Part shown: positions 43,092 through 52,561 of the stretch, piece by piece | Layout of the letters: each line of letters opens with the position of its first letter | How positions within the stretch are numbered: the first letter of the stretch is position 1 | Assembly (NCBI GenBank): GCA_965200525.1 | Contig: OZ241368.1 | Span: 186,001-250,000, forward strand | Length of the DNA stretch: 64,000 bases | Reading direction: 5' to 3' | From: JANNPJ01 sp965200525 | GTDB lineage: Bacteria > Actinomycetota > Actinomycetes > Actinomycetales > Kineosporiaceae | Notes under the pieces: model-generated | Databases searched by the model: none | Seen by the model: the letters and a program-made list of their open reading frames with translations, nothing else | Told to the model about the DNA's origin: nothing | Program-made: the position numbers and the translations under genes

Positions 43092-44380
43092 AAGACCACC
43101 TGCGCCCGGTCGCGATCTTCGACCTGGGTGACGTCGACCAGCAGGTCGGCCGCGCGCGAGGCCACGGTGGCGTGGCGCACCCAGATCCACCAGGCCACGC
43201 CGGTCTCCACCGCGCTGATCGCGACCAGCGCCCACAGGGCCGGGTTCAGCCCCGACCGGATGCCGACCAGCAGCGCGATCGCGTAGCCGCCGAACGCGGC
43301 CCCGACCCGCAGCCGCACCGTCGCCCCGGCGACGTCGCCGACCCGCAGCGCGGTGATCGGCCCCATCAGCGCGGCCGCGAACGCCCGTTGCAGGCAGACG
43401 GCCAGGATCAGCGGCGCGGCCGAGGCCCAGGTCGGCCCGAACAGGAAGCGCCCGAACGAGTCGGGCAGCACGATCAGCACCCCGGTGAAGGCCAGGACGA
43501 CGGCGAACAGCAGGGCGCTGAGCAGCACCGGGTAGCGCTGAGGCACCGGCCGTTCGCGCCCCCCGGCGCGGGAGAACACCGGCACCACCACCAGGCGCAG
43601 CGTGTTCAGCACGGTGTTGATCGGCCCGGTGATCGCCTGCGCGGCCCGGTACCCGCCGACCGCGGCCACGCCGACCACGCCCGACAGGCCCATCGTGAAC
43701 AGGTGGGCCAGCCCGCCGGTGGAGAGGTACTCGAACAGGTACAGCCGCTTGAGCCCCTTGCTGAAGTCGCGGAACGCGGTGGTGACCAGCCCGTGCCGGA
43801 TCGCGGCCAGCTCCGAGCGCCCGTACAGGGCGAAGGCGATCAGCCCGACCCAGCAGGTCAGCCCCCAGGCCATCAGCTGCCCGGCGCTGGTGTCGGGGTG
43901 GACGATCACGACCGCGGCCAGCCAGGCCAGCACCCAGGCGGCGTCCATCAGCAGGGCCACGCCCTGGTGCAGCCGGGCCAGGGCGGCGGTGCGGACCGTC
44001 TCGAAGATGCCCAGGATCGGCAGGACCAGCCCCACCACCAGCAACGACTCGGTCAGCGAATCCGGCACCACGAACGCGGCGACGATGCAGCCCAGGCCGA
44101 GCAGGGACGACGTCAGCGCGGTGAAGGTGATCGCCGAGCCGATCAGCCGGGGCCAGTGCCCGGCCCGCACCTGCCCGCTGCGCACCAGCAGCGGCTCGGT
44201 GACCATGGCCAGGTTGACCCCGAACAGCAGCCAGCACACGGTCAATGCGATGGCGAACCAGCCGAAGTCGACCGGGTCGAGCTGGCGCCCGGCGATCACC
44301 ATCAGGGCGAAGTTCTGCCCGGCGCTGAGCACCTGATCGAGGACGGCGAACGCGCGGCCGCGCCGGCGCTGGGCGTTCAC
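43088..44380 (-). CDS. Polysaccharide flippase (Wzx/MOP type)
   Basis: The 430-residue integral membrane protein has about twelve to fourteen hydrophobic helices, e.g. FGWFAIALTVCWLLFGVNLA and LIGSAITFTALTSSLLGLG. The layout is that of MOP-family lipid-linked oligosaccharide exporters. The GTG start overlaps the stop of the SGNH gene (GTGA). It should flip repeat units made by the neighbouring glycosyltransferases. A second flippase lies at 52542-53825. Confidence 0.87.
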   Translation of the reverse strand: MNAQRRRGRAFAVLDQVLSAGQNFALMVIAGRQLDPVDFGWFAIALTVCWLLFGVNLAMVTEPLLVRSGQVRAGHWPRLIGSAITFTALTSSLLGLGCIVAAFVVPDSLTESLLVVGLVLPILGIFETVRTAALARLHQGVALLMDAAWVLAWLAAVVIVHPDTSAGQLMAWGLTCWVGLIAFALYGRSELAAIRHGLVTTAFRDFSKGLKRLYLFEYLSTGGLAHLFTMGLSGVVGVAAVGGYRAAQAITGPINTVLNTLRLVVVPVFSRAGGRERPVPQRYPVLLSALLFAVVLAFTGVLIVLPDSFGRFLFGPTWASAAPLILAVCLQRAFAAALMGPITALRVGDVAGATVRLRVGAAFGGYAIALLVGIRSGLNPALWALVAISAVETGVAWWIWVRHATVASRAADLLVDVTQVEDRDRAQVVL

Positions 44381-45111
44381 GAGGCGCCCAGTTGCTCGAG
44401 CAGGCCCGAGGCCTTGAGGGCGGCGGTCAGCTCGACCGCGATCTCGCGGTGGCCCTCAAGGTTGGGGTGGGTGTCATCACTGGCTACCCCATGCTTGAGC
44501 AGCCAGCCATCGGTCGGCAGGTAGGTCGCCCCGGTGGCCGCCGCAGCCCGCTTGACGTCGCGCCGGATGTCGATCATCGGAATCGACGGGTGAGCGTTCT
44601 GCCAGAACGGCTCCAGAACGACGACCCTCGCCTTCGGGTAGGCCTTGCCCACCGCTCGCAGGTAGCTGCGAGCAATGGTGAATTCGTCCCCCGGCTTGCC
44701 GATGTCGTTGCGACCCCCCGAGACCACGATCAGGTCGGCCCGGTACAGAGCCGTGTCCTCGCTCAGCCGATGGACGTAGGGCGTGAACTTGCTCGACACC
44801 TTGTGCCCGTCGGCCTGATAGCCGGTCGAGCCTTCGGCGTCGAGGTTGCAGGCCAGCCCGAGGGCGTCGCAGGTGCGGGTGGCGAAGGTCTGGCTCTCGT
44901 TAATTCCGAGCGCGCCGGCGGTGTAGCTGTCGCCGACGAACAGCGCGGTCGCCGGGCCGGGGGCGGCGCTTACGGCGGCCCGGGTGTGCAGCGCTCCGAC
45001 CGGCGGCACGTACGCCGAGGCGGCCTGCCGCGGCGTGAACAGGGTGAAGACCGCGAACGCGACGCAGCCCAGGCTCACGAGCACAGCGAGGACGCGTACG
45101 ACGATCGGCAT
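44377..45111 (-). CDS. Membrane-anchored or secreted SGNH/GDSL hydrolase
   Basis: The 244-residue protein has an N-terminal hydrophobic segment (VVRVLAVLVSLGCVAFAVF) and an SGNH fold. Block I has S62 in VGDSYTAG, block III is SGGRNDIG, and block V is DDTHPN with the Asp-His pair. Such enzymes remove or transfer acyl groups on extracellular glycans. A GGGAGGGAGC site precedes the ATG, the best ribosome site of this operon and fitting for its first gene. Confidence 0.9.
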   Translation of the reverse strand: MPIVVRVLAVLVSLGCVAFAVFTLFTPRQAASAYVPPVGALHTRAAVSAAPGPATALFVGDSYTAGALGINESQTFATRTCDALGLACNLDAEGSTGYQADGHKVSSKFTPYVHRLSEDTALYRADLIVVSGGRNDIGKPGDEFTIARSYLRAVGKAYPKARVVVLEPFWQNAHPSIPMIDIRRDVKRAAAATGATYLPTDGWLLKHGVASDDTHPNLEGHREIAVELTAALKASGLLEQLGAS

Positions 45112-45566
45112 GCTCCCTCCCCCGTCTGCCTTAAAGGACTGCTAACCCACCGTATCGGCTCGATCACTCCCAGGCATGGAGGTTAGCGACTCTCTTCAGA
45201 TCTCCGTCGTTCACCCGAGGACGACCTGGCCCCATCGGTACCTACCGGCCCAGAACGCTCGATGCCGCTGAAAGCCAAGGGTTATCGGTCTGCAAAAGTG
45301 GTCCAAACAGATCAGTTTCCGGGGTTTGTACTATCCCCCGTCATTCACTTGGAGTAGCGTCCGGCCCACGGAGCGTGGATCTCGGGAGGCGTCGACGGCG
45401 ACTCTTCCGCCGTGATCGCCCACCTTCACGCCGGTCGCCGCCGACGTCGAACCCGGGAGGAACTCTGTCCAGTAGCCGGGAACCCGAACCCGAGAAACCC
45501 TCACCCGAGATGCTCAGCCACGTTCGAGGCACCGCTGAGACCCAGCCATCTGCCAGAACGGACATC
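45112..45566. other. Divergent promoter region of two polysaccharide operons
   Basis: 455 bases between the SGNH gene (minus) and the first GT4 gene (plus). The middle (about 45270-45350) is A/T-richer, as promoters are, but no consensus pair is secure. The in-frame extension from 45375 reads as a Pro/Arg-rich leader and is not accepted as coding. Confidence 0.4.
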
Positions 45567-46697
45567 ATGCGAATCCTGCACATCGTGACTCTGGTCGACG
45601 ACCGCTCGTCCTACGGGGGTCCGCTCACGGTGGCCATCAACCAGTGCCACGAGCTGCGCCAGCGTGGCCATGATGCGCGCATCCTGGCCGGCTGGGCCGG
45701 TGAGGGCCCGCCGCCAACCGAGCTCGAAGGCGTCCCGGCACACCTGTTCCGGGTGCGCAGCGTGGTGCCCAAGATGCGCTTCTCCGGTTTGCTCTCCTTC
45801 TCGATGCTCAACTGGCTGCGCCGCAACGCCAGATCGTTCGACGTGGCCCACGTACACGCCGCCCGCGACCTCGTGCCCCTGCTGGCCGGCGCCTTCCTGC
45901 GACTCAACCGGGTGCCGTACACGACGCAGACGCACGGCATGGTGCTGCCCGACGAGCGCAGGAGCGCGCAGGTCATCGACCAGTTGCTCACCCTGCGGGT
46001 GCTGCGCCACGCCAAGGTCCGGTTCGTGCTCACCGATCACGAGACCGCGGCGATGAGCCAACTGCTCGGGGACGGTGAGCGCTCGGCCACCGTGCGCCTG
46101 CCCAACGGGATCGCCGTCCACGAGGTCATCCGCTCCCCCAGCAACCCCCTCGACGTGCTGTTCATGGCTCGTCTGCACCCCCGCAAGCGCGTGATGGACT
46201 TCGCCGCCGCCGCGCTCGCCTTAGTCGAGGAGGGCCACGAGGCCCGGTTCAGCGTGGTCGGTCCGGACGACGGAGAGCTCGATCTGCTGCAGGACTTCAT
46301 CACGCTCAACCCGATCCTCGACGGTCGGCTCTTCTATGAGGGCGCCATCGCCCACGGTGCCGCGGTGCCCCGCCTGGCCCTGGCCGGCGTGTTCGTGCTG
46401 CCCTCGATCAACGAGCCGTTCCCGATGACCCTGCTCGAAGCCCTCGCGGTCGGCACCCCGTCGATCTGCACCACCAGCTGCGGGGTCGCCTCCGACCTGC
46501 GCCAGGATGACGCCGCCCTGGTGGTCGAGCCCGGCGCCGAGCCGCTCGAGGAAGCCCTGCGCCTGCTGATCCAGAACCCGGACCGCCGCCTGGAACTGTC
46601 CACCTCCGGACAGCAGACCGCCCGCAGCCGGTACTCCATGCAGACCGTCGGAAACCGGCTGCTAACCGCCTACCGGGACGAGAAGGTGACCGCGTGA
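45567..46697 (+). CDS. Family 4 glycosyltransferase
   Basis: The 376-residue GT-B enzyme has N-terminal ILHIVTLVDDRSSYGGPLT and a C-terminal nucleotide-sugar region (DVLFMARLHPRKRVMDFA). Next come FVLPSINEPFPMTLLEALAV and GTPSICTTSCGVASDL. ATG 45567 has a weak GAACGGA site; upstream in-frame starts lack family similarity. It overlaps the next GT gene by 4 bases and begins a four-gene plus-strand operon. Confidence 0.9.
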   Translation: MRILHIVTLVDDRSSYGGPLTVAINQCHELRQRGHDARILAGWAGEGPPPTELEGVPAHLFRVRSVVPKMRFSGLLSFSMLNWLRRNARSFDVAHVHAARDLVPLLAGAFLRLNRVPYTTQTHGMVLPDERRSAQVIDQLLTLRVLRHAKVRFVLTDHETAAMSQLLGDGERSATVRLPNGIAVHEVIRSPSNPLDVLFMARLHPRKRVMDFAAAALALVEEGHEARFSVVGPDDGELDLLQDFITLNPILDGRLFYEGAIAHGAAVPRLALAGVFVLPSINEPFPMTLLEALAVGTPSICTTSCGVASDLRQDDAALVVEPGAEPLEEALRLLIQNPDRRLELSTSGQQTARSRYSMQTVGNRLLTAYRDEKVTA

Positions 46698-47824
46698 GCC
46701 GACCCGTGACCGGGTCCGGCGATCTGCTCTGGGTCACCAACGTCCCCACCCCGTACCGGGCCCCCCTGTGGGCCGCGCTCGGTGAGCAGCACGATCTCAC
46801 CGTCGCCCTTTTGGCCGATTCCGAACCCAACCGCTCCTGGAGCGTGGACCTCGACCGTGGGCGCTATTCGGTGGTGTCCCTCCAAGCCCATCCACTCACC
46901 CACTCCGGCGACTCGACCATCTATGCGCCGTCCCGCCAGCTGCTCAAGCTCATCACTCGACGGCCGCGGACCATGGTGCTCGACGGATGGGAGTCTCCGG
47001 CCTTCATGGCGGCTCGTTGGTGGGCTCACGCCCTCGGAGTACCGGTGATCGCCTCCTATCGCAGCACCTTGTCCACCCACCGATTCGACTCGGGCCCCGT
47101 CCCCGTGTTGCGCAGGTGGTTCTTTCGCGGCGCGGACCTCGTCCTCACGGCCGGCCAGGCGTCCACCGACGCGGTGCGGGCGATGGGCGTGCCATTGACT
47201 CGCATCGTTGAGGGCTTCAACACGGTGGACGTCGAGCGCTTCTCGCTCGGCGCCGCCCAGTTCCGCAGTGCGCACCCGGTTCGCACCGGTCACCATTTCC
47301 TCTACGTCGGCCAGTTCATCCGCCGCAAGAACGTCGCCGCCCTGATCCGGGCATTCGCCGCCATGCGCGACGAGGCGGACACGCTCACCCTGGTTGGCGA
47401 CGGTCCGCTGGAGGCCGAGCTGCGCGCCCTGAGCTGCGGTCTGGAACTCGAGAATGCATTCAATTTCCTCGGTAATCTCAACGGTGACGACCTGGTCGCC
47501 GCCTACGGAGCGGCGAACACCTTGGTGCTACCCAGCACTGAAGAAGTATGGGGGTTGGTCGTCAACGAGGGTTTGGCTGCTGGTCTGCACGCTGTCGTGT
47601 CGACCGCGTGTGGAGTCACGCCCTCGATCGCGAACATGCCCGGGGTGATCCCGGCGGAACCCAGCGTTCAGGGGCTCGAAGAGGCCCTTCGTTACTCCAG
47701 AGACACCTGGGCCGGGCCACTTCAGGATCATCCGGTCACCAAGCACACTCCGCATGCCCTTTCTCGGGTGGTGCTCGGCGCCATGGCGCGAATCAGCGGG
47801 GACCCGCGGGGGGTTGCCGCTTAA
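46694..47824 (+). CDS. Family 4 glycosyltransferase (paralogue 1)
   Basis: The 376-residue protein begins near LLWVTNVPTPYRAPLW. It has MVLDGWESPAFMAARWWAH, FLYVGQFIRRKNVAALIRAF and the C-terminal STEEVWGLVVNEGLAAGL. The GTG start overlaps the preceding stop. It is clearly homologous to the next gene along its whole length, so the pair arose by tandem duplication. Donor and acceptor unknown. Confidence 0.9.
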   Translation: MSRPVTGSGDLLWVTNVPTPYRAPLWAALGEQHDLTVALLADSEPNRSWSVDLDRGRYSVVSLQAHPLTHSGDSTIYAPSRQLLKLITRRPRTMVLDGWESPAFMAARWWAHALGVPVIASYRSTLSTHRFDSGPVPVLRRWFFRGADLVLTAGQASTDAVRAMGVPLTRIVEGFNTVDVERFSLGAAQFRSAHPVRTGHHFLYVGQFIRRKNVAALIRAFAAMRDEADTLTLVGDGPLEAELRALSCGLELENAFNFLGNLNGDDLVAAYGAANTLVLPSTEEVWGLVVNEGLAAGLHAVVSTACGVTPSIANMPGVIPAEPSVQGLEEALRYSRDTWAGPLQDHPVTKHTPHALSRVVLGAMARISGDPRGVAA

Positions 47825-48949
47825 ATGTGGCAACCCGACGCCACCGATGGGAAACTGATGCAACTGCTCTGGATCACGAACATCGCCACGCCCTACACCG
47901 TGCCCGTCTGGCGCGAGCTAGCGAAGCTGACTGATCTGCATGTGGCCTGCTTGGCCGAGACCGAGAGCAATCGTCAGTGGAAGACCTCGATGGACGGCGT
48001 GCCCTCCAGCATCGTCGGCGCGCGCCCGATCAAAGCCGGCGCCGAGCGCACGCTGTACGCACCGTCACTCAAACTGATTGCCCTGTTCCGGCAGCGACCG
48101 GACGTTGTCGTGCTGGACGGATGGGAGTCGCCGGCGTTCTGGGAGGCCAGGCTGCTGGCCAAACTATTTGGTGCTCGCGTCATCATGAGCTACTGGAGCA
48201 CTGCCCAGACCCACCGGTTCTCGTCGGGCCCGATCGCGACGTTCCGGGGCTGGCTCTTCCGCACCGCAGACGGCGTGATCACCCCGGGCGCGGCCGCGAC
48301 GGACGCAGTTCAGGCCATGGGGGTGCCCGAGAGCCGGATCACGACCGTCTTCGGAACAGTCGACGTCACTCGATTCTCCGCCGGAGCGCGGGCGGCGCGA
48401 GCGCGGATGGGCAGGCGTCGAGGCCATCACTTTGTCTACGTCGGCCAGCTCATCGCCCGGAAGAACGTTCACACGCTGCTGGCGGCCTTTGCCTCGATGC
48501 GATCCACCAGCGACACGCTCACCATCGTCGGCACCGGCCCTCTGGAGGAGCAACTTCAGGAGCGCACGCACGAGCTGGGCATGGGCCCCGAAGTCAGTTT
48601 CCGCGGACATCAGAACATGGACGAGCTCATCGACACGTATGCCGCCTCCGACACCCTGGTACTGCCCAGCACCGAAGAGGTCTGGGGCCTGGTGGTGAAC
48701 GAGGCTCTCTCGGCGGGACTGTCCGTGGTCGTATCCGACCGCTGTGGCGTCAGCCGCACAGTGGAAACCATGCCCGCCGTCTTCATCACCGAACCCGGAC
48801 TACCACCGCTTTCCGCGGCGCTGACCCAGGCGCGCGACGACGCCCAGCGTCCGGACGAGTCCCACCCCATCACGATGATGACGCCAGCCGCATTGGCTTC
48901 GCATCTCATCCGGACGTTCGCACCGAAGCAGAGAGCAGATGCACCATGA
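47825..48949 (+). CDS. Family 4 glycosyltransferase (paralogue 2)
   Basis: The 374-residue protein shares LLWITNIATPYTVPVW, VVVLDGWESPAFWEARLLA, FVYVGQLIARKNVHTLLAAF and STEEVWGLVVNEALSAGL with its upstream neighbour. The start is ambiguous between ATG 47825, which abuts the previous TAA, and ATG 47858, at which MQLLWITN aligns with family starts. Its stop overlaps the next start as ATGA. Confidence 0.9.
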   Translation: MWQPDATDGKLMQLLWITNIATPYTVPVWRELAKLTDLHVACLAETESNRQWKTSMDGVPSSIVGARPIKAGAERTLYAPSLKLIALFRQRPDVVVLDGWESPAFWEARLLAKLFGARVIMSYWSTAQTHRFSSGPIATFRGWLFRTADGVITPGAAATDAVQAMGVPESRITTVFGTVDVTRFSAGARAARARMGRRRGHHFVYVGQLIARKNVHTLLAAFASMRSTSDTLTIVGTGPLEEQLQERTHELGMGPEVSFRGHQNMDELIDTYAASDTLVLPSTEEVWGLVVNEALSAGLSVVVSDRCGVSRTVETMPAVFITEPGLPPLSAALTQARDDAQRPDESHPITMMTPAALASHLIRTFAPKQRADAP

Positions 48950-49995
48950 CCGACGTCGTGGCCGTTGCGTTCACGCCGGCCCCCTCCTCCGACAGCCCAA
49001 ATCTCAAGGCAGGCACAAACGACAAAGCCCTTCGCACTTTCCACAACCTCATCGAGCTGTGCTTCGCCTCCGTCCGTCGCTGGAATCCCTCCACTGAGTT
49101 GGTTCTGGTTACCACGTCCGACCCGGGCCCGAGCCTGCGCGAACGCTTCTCAACACTGAGGGTGACGGTCCTGACGACAGCGTTCGCACACCGACCGCCC
49201 ACTGGGTTCTACCCGTCGTTCAACGCCTCACTCTTCTCAATCGACGCAATGATGGCCATGGCCCAGCACTACACCGAGACCGATCGGCTGGTCCTGCTAG
49301 ACCCCGACGTGGTGTGCACCCAGTCGCTGGACTCGCTATTTGCCAGCATCAAGCCTGGCGGATTTCTGGCCTACGACACCGGCTTTCCGCCGGAAGAGGT
49401 CAGCCAGGGGCTCAGCGCTCTCGCGGCCGGCCAGCTTCATCGCGAACTGAACCCGCGCCTGTCGACGATCCCAAGACACTACGGTGGTGAGTTGTATGGA
49501 TTCACTCCCCAGAGTTGGGACTCAATTTCCGGCAGAGTTGAAGAAGCTTGGGCTTTCAGCTTGACTCAATGGCAGAGCGGACTGCCCCGGTTCGTCACCG
49601 AAGAACATCTTCTCAACTTCGCCCTGCGCCACACCGAGATCCGTCCCGCAGAGCAGTTCATACGTCGCATCTGGACGGCACCCACGCATCGCACGGTCCG
49701 GCCGGAGGACAGGAACCTGCCGATCTGGCATCTGCCTGCTGAAAAGCACCGCGGCCTGGCTCGATTGCAACAGGCCGCTAGCGAACACAAATCTTGGTTT
49801 TGGCAGGCCCCCGCCGACGAATGGAAGCGGAGGACCGCTCTCATCTTTGGCATCCCGCGACGTCGACCAGCGAGGTGGACGCGCGATGCTGTGGCCGGCA
49901 ACCTCCGTGCAACTCAGCGACAAGCGCGGATTCTGCTCGCCGCACCGCGCAGGATCACGGCTAGTTCCACCGGCGTGGCCTCGAAGCGAGGCTAG
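48946..49995 (+). CDS. Glycosyltransferase-like (GT-A, GT8-type) hypothetical protein
   Basis: The 349-residue protein carries a likely metal/sugar-nucleotide motif LVLLDPDVVCTQSLDSLF (DPD) after LFSIDAMMAMAQHYTETD. This resembles GT-A enzymes such as family 8, but no exact family is claimed. LNFALRHTEIRPAEQF and a basic C-terminus follow. ATG overlaps the upstream stop. Last gene of the plus-strand operon. Confidence 0.7.
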   Translation: MTDVVAVAFTPAPSSDSPNLKAGTNDKALRTFHNLIELCFASVRRWNPSTELVLVTTSDPGPSLRERFSTLRVTVLTTAFAHRPPTGFYPSFNASLFSIDAMMAMAQHYTETDRLVLLDPDVVCTQSLDSLFASIKPGGFLAYDTGFPPEEVSQGLSALAAGQLHRELNPRLSTIPRHYGGELYGFTPQSWDSISGRVEEAWAFSLTQWQSGLPRFVTEEHLLNFALRHTEIRPAEQFIRRIWTAPTHRTVRPEDRNLPIWHLPAEKHRGLARLQQAASEHKSWFWQAPADEWKRRTALIFGIPRRRPARWTRDAVAGNLRATQRQARILLAAPRRITASSTGVASKRG

Positions 49996-50192
49996 ATTGA
50001 CTATCGAATCAGATCGAACAACGCCTTCCGGCGGCCGAGAAGACGGACGAAGCGCGCCGGCCCACAATGGGCCAAGGACACAGAGGCGGGTTCAGCATTG
50101 CTTGGCATCCGGATTCTGCATCGCACCGCCCCAAACCGCGGCAACTCATCGATCCTCTAACTCATCGGTCTGGCCGACGCGGGTACCGCCAA

Positions 50193-51413
50193 TCACCTTC
50201 CGGCCAGAATCAGCGACCAGCGAAGCGAAGCTTGATCAAGATCCCTCTCGCTACGAAAGAAATTGTAGCCTCGCTGACCCATTTTCTTTCGCTCAGGCTC
50301 ATCTCCAATTAATTTCTTAAGGCTGCGAATCAGATGGGCTGGATCTACGCCAGGCACAACGTATCCGGCCCCCGCCGCCTCAAGGTCAACCGCCGCTTGA
50401 CCGTCAGCCGCACCAATGTAAATACACGGTCGACCGACCGCCATGGCGGTGTACGTCTTGGACGGCACGCAGGTCCCGGTAGCCCGCTCGTCTAAGATCG
50501 CGAGATGAATATCGGCCATAGACAGAACGCTCAACATATCGACGCCGGGGACTCGGTCATAGACGACAATGTTCTGCAGGTCACGCTTCCGAACTTCGGC
50601 TTGCAGCCACTCAATTGATGGCCCGCCTCCTGCCACGATAAAGCGGTACCGGTCATCTGCCGCCAGGCTCTCGGCTGCGGCGAGTACAGCATTCATAGGC
50701 TGTCGATAGGTCGCGTGGCCGTGGTACAGGACCACAAGTTTCTCGTCAAGCTCCAGCGTCGCTTTTGCATTATGCGCATCCACCGCATAGATCCTCGACG
50801 CATCCTGCCAGATCGGCAAGATATGTACCTTCGCTTTTGGTTCGAGTTCGAGAACCATGGAACGCATGCATTCGCCAAGAACAACAACGAGATCGGCGTG
50901 TCGCCAAGTAAATTTGTCCAACCATCCTCGGAGCCGATTCCCCAGCGAACTTGCGCCGCCTCCATGCCCGAGACGCAAATACTGGACGGACTGCAGGTCC
51001 ATCAAATAAACAAAATGCTCAAATTTTCTACGCAACAATCGCACCGGGAGTACAGAAATTCCCAGGGCCGTTGGATCCTCCAGCGTGATGATGCTGGCAC
51101 CAACGGTAACTTGCGAGTAAAGGAGGTGGGCGACCCGTACGATGAACTTGGCGCGATCTCCGCTAGTATAAACACTACGGTCGGATCTCGTCGACAGGCA
51201 TACAAGACTGCCTGGACGTAACTGATCGAGCATGGGCATGTGCGTCGGCGAGGTCCAAGACACGATGCGAACGGGCTGCCCCTGGCCTTGCAGGGCGAGA
51301 GTCAGCTCAAGGATTGATCTTGACACAGCATCGCTGGCCGGCTGAAATGAACCTCGCACAAACAGCACGGGCGGCTTGACGTCCTGTCGTGCTTCGCTGT
51401 TCAGACTATCCAC
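50193..51413 (-). CDS. GT-B glycosyltransferase, A/T-richer coding
   Basis: The 406-residue protein has an N-terminal PPVLFVRGSFQPASDAVSRS, a central LVVLYHGHATYRQPMNAVLA, and C-terminal VPSKTYTAMAVGRPCIYIG, typical of family 4 nucleotide-sugar sites. The GTG start lies 2 bases after the preceding gene. Codon use is clearly less G/C-biased than in the operons at 36-50 kb, suggesting transfer. Last gene of a three-gene minus-strand set with a flippase. Confidence 0.82.
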   Translation of the reverse strand: MDSLNSEARQDVKPPVLFVRGSFQPASDAVSRSILELTLALQGQGQPVRIVSWTSPTHMPMLDQLRPGSLVCLSTRSDRSVYTSGDRAKFIVRVAHLLYSQVTVGASIITLEDPTALGISVLPVRLLRRKFEHFVYLMDLQSVQYLRLGHGGGASSLGNRLRGWLDKFTWRHADLVVVLGECMRSMVLELEPKAKVHILPIWQDASRIYAVDAHNAKATLELDEKLVVLYHGHATYRQPMNAVLAAAESLAADDRYRFIVAGGGPSIEWLQAEVRKRDLQNIVVYDRVPGVDMLSVLSMADIHLAILDERATGTCVPSKTYTAMAVGRPCIYIGAADGQAAVDLEAAGAGYVVPGVDPAHLIRSLKKLIGDEPERKKMGQRGYNFFRSERDLDQASLRWSLILAGR

Positions 51414-51415
51414 TT

Positions 51416-52561
51416 TCAGCCACCAACTTTCTGTACAGTGCTTGAGTTTAGCCCGAGCAGAGCTTCGGCGAATTGGTTTGATCTCTCACGCCAGGAAGCA
51501 TTGTCGAGAAGATGTCGATCATTTGATCGACTAGAAATTCTTGCCAGCGCATCCAGGATAGCCGAAGAAGACAGCTCATCCACAATAACTCCGTCAATGT
51601 GCAACATCTCAGCAGCTTGAACAACAGCCTTTGAGCCACCGGCAATGACAGGTGTTCCGGCTGCCCAGCATTTCAGCAGAACCCCGCTTGATCCTTCATT
51701 ACGATAGAGCACCGATATCGCATCGGCGTTGGCCACCCAGGTGTCAAACTGGACATTGCTTAAGAAGGTGTTTCGGCATACGATCCGTGTGGGCCGCGCA
51801 GCGGACAGAGCCGCCAACTGCGCAAGTAGGGATTCATCATTCGTACTTCCGATGACGATCAGACCCCAGCCCGATTCTTGGGCTTCCTGCGAATTCAAGG
51901 CCGACGCGACCAGGCCGACACACTTTCGCTCACTTATCTCCCCAGGCACCACGAGCCAGTTCAGCCCCGGATCAAGTCCATTCATCTCCAGCCACGCTCG
52001 CCGCCCGGCCCCGGACGGAGCAAATTCGACCGGGTCCAAGACATTGCCATCGCAGCCTTGATCACCCGCAGCCACCAGTCGCAATATCTGGAGCTGAGGA
52101 TGCAGCATCCGGACAAACATTATGATCATTGTCTTGAGCGCATGACGACGCCTCGACGCCCAGTTGGCCTCCGGATTTGGCCTCATGAGAAGTAGCGATC
52201 CGGCGAGTGAGCGCCTGGCTGTGAACCGGGCCAAGATGAACCATGGTAGCCACATGTCTCCGTCGGGGATGACAATCCTCATTCGCCCCCGGGCTGTTTG
52301 GCGCAAGGTGCCAAGTTTAAATCTGCCTTCTGGGAGGTTAAAGCGTTCAAACGTGTCAGACCACGGCCCCAAGTGCTCGCGCCAAGATGGGGAATCGATG
52401 ATCCCAGGCCGCGAAACCAACTCAACTCTGGTCGACATATCAAGCTTGCTGATTCGCTGGAGCAGCAAGGAGACATACCACAACCGATGGCCACTGCCGT
52501 TGGTCTCAACAATTCTCCATCGGAACTCTTCAGCCACCTTGCTACCGGGCCGGAGCTGCAT
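51416..52561 (-). CDS. Glycosyltransferase-like protein
   Basis: The protein of about 381 residues has a family-4-like C-terminal half: WLVVPGEISERKCVGLVASAL, GLIVIGSTNDESLLAQLAAL, then VLYRNEGSSGVLLKCWAAG and TPVIAGGSKAVVQAAE. The N-terminal acceptor domain is unrecognised. ATG 52561 has AGGAAG 9 bases upstream and overlaps the flippase gene by 20 bases. Base composition is A/T-richer than average here. Confidence 0.75.
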   Translation of the reverse strand: MQLRPGSKVAEEFRWRIVETNGSGHRLWYVSLLLQRISKLDMSTRVELVSRPGIIDSPSWREHLGPWSDTFERFNLPEGRFKLGTLRQTARGRMRIVIPDGDMWLPWFILARFTARRSLAGSLLLMRPNPEANWASRRRHALKTMIIMFVRMLHPQLQILRLVAAGDQGCDGNVLDPVEFAPSGAGRRAWLEMNGLDPGLNWLVVPGEISERKCVGLVASALNSQEAQESGWGLIVIGSTNDESLLAQLAALSAARPTRIVCRNTFLSNVQFDTWVANADAISVLYRNEGSSGVLLKCWAAGTPVIAGGSKAVVQAAEMLHIDGVIVDELSSSAILDALARISSRSNDRHLLDNASWRERSNQFAEALLGLNSSTVQKVGG

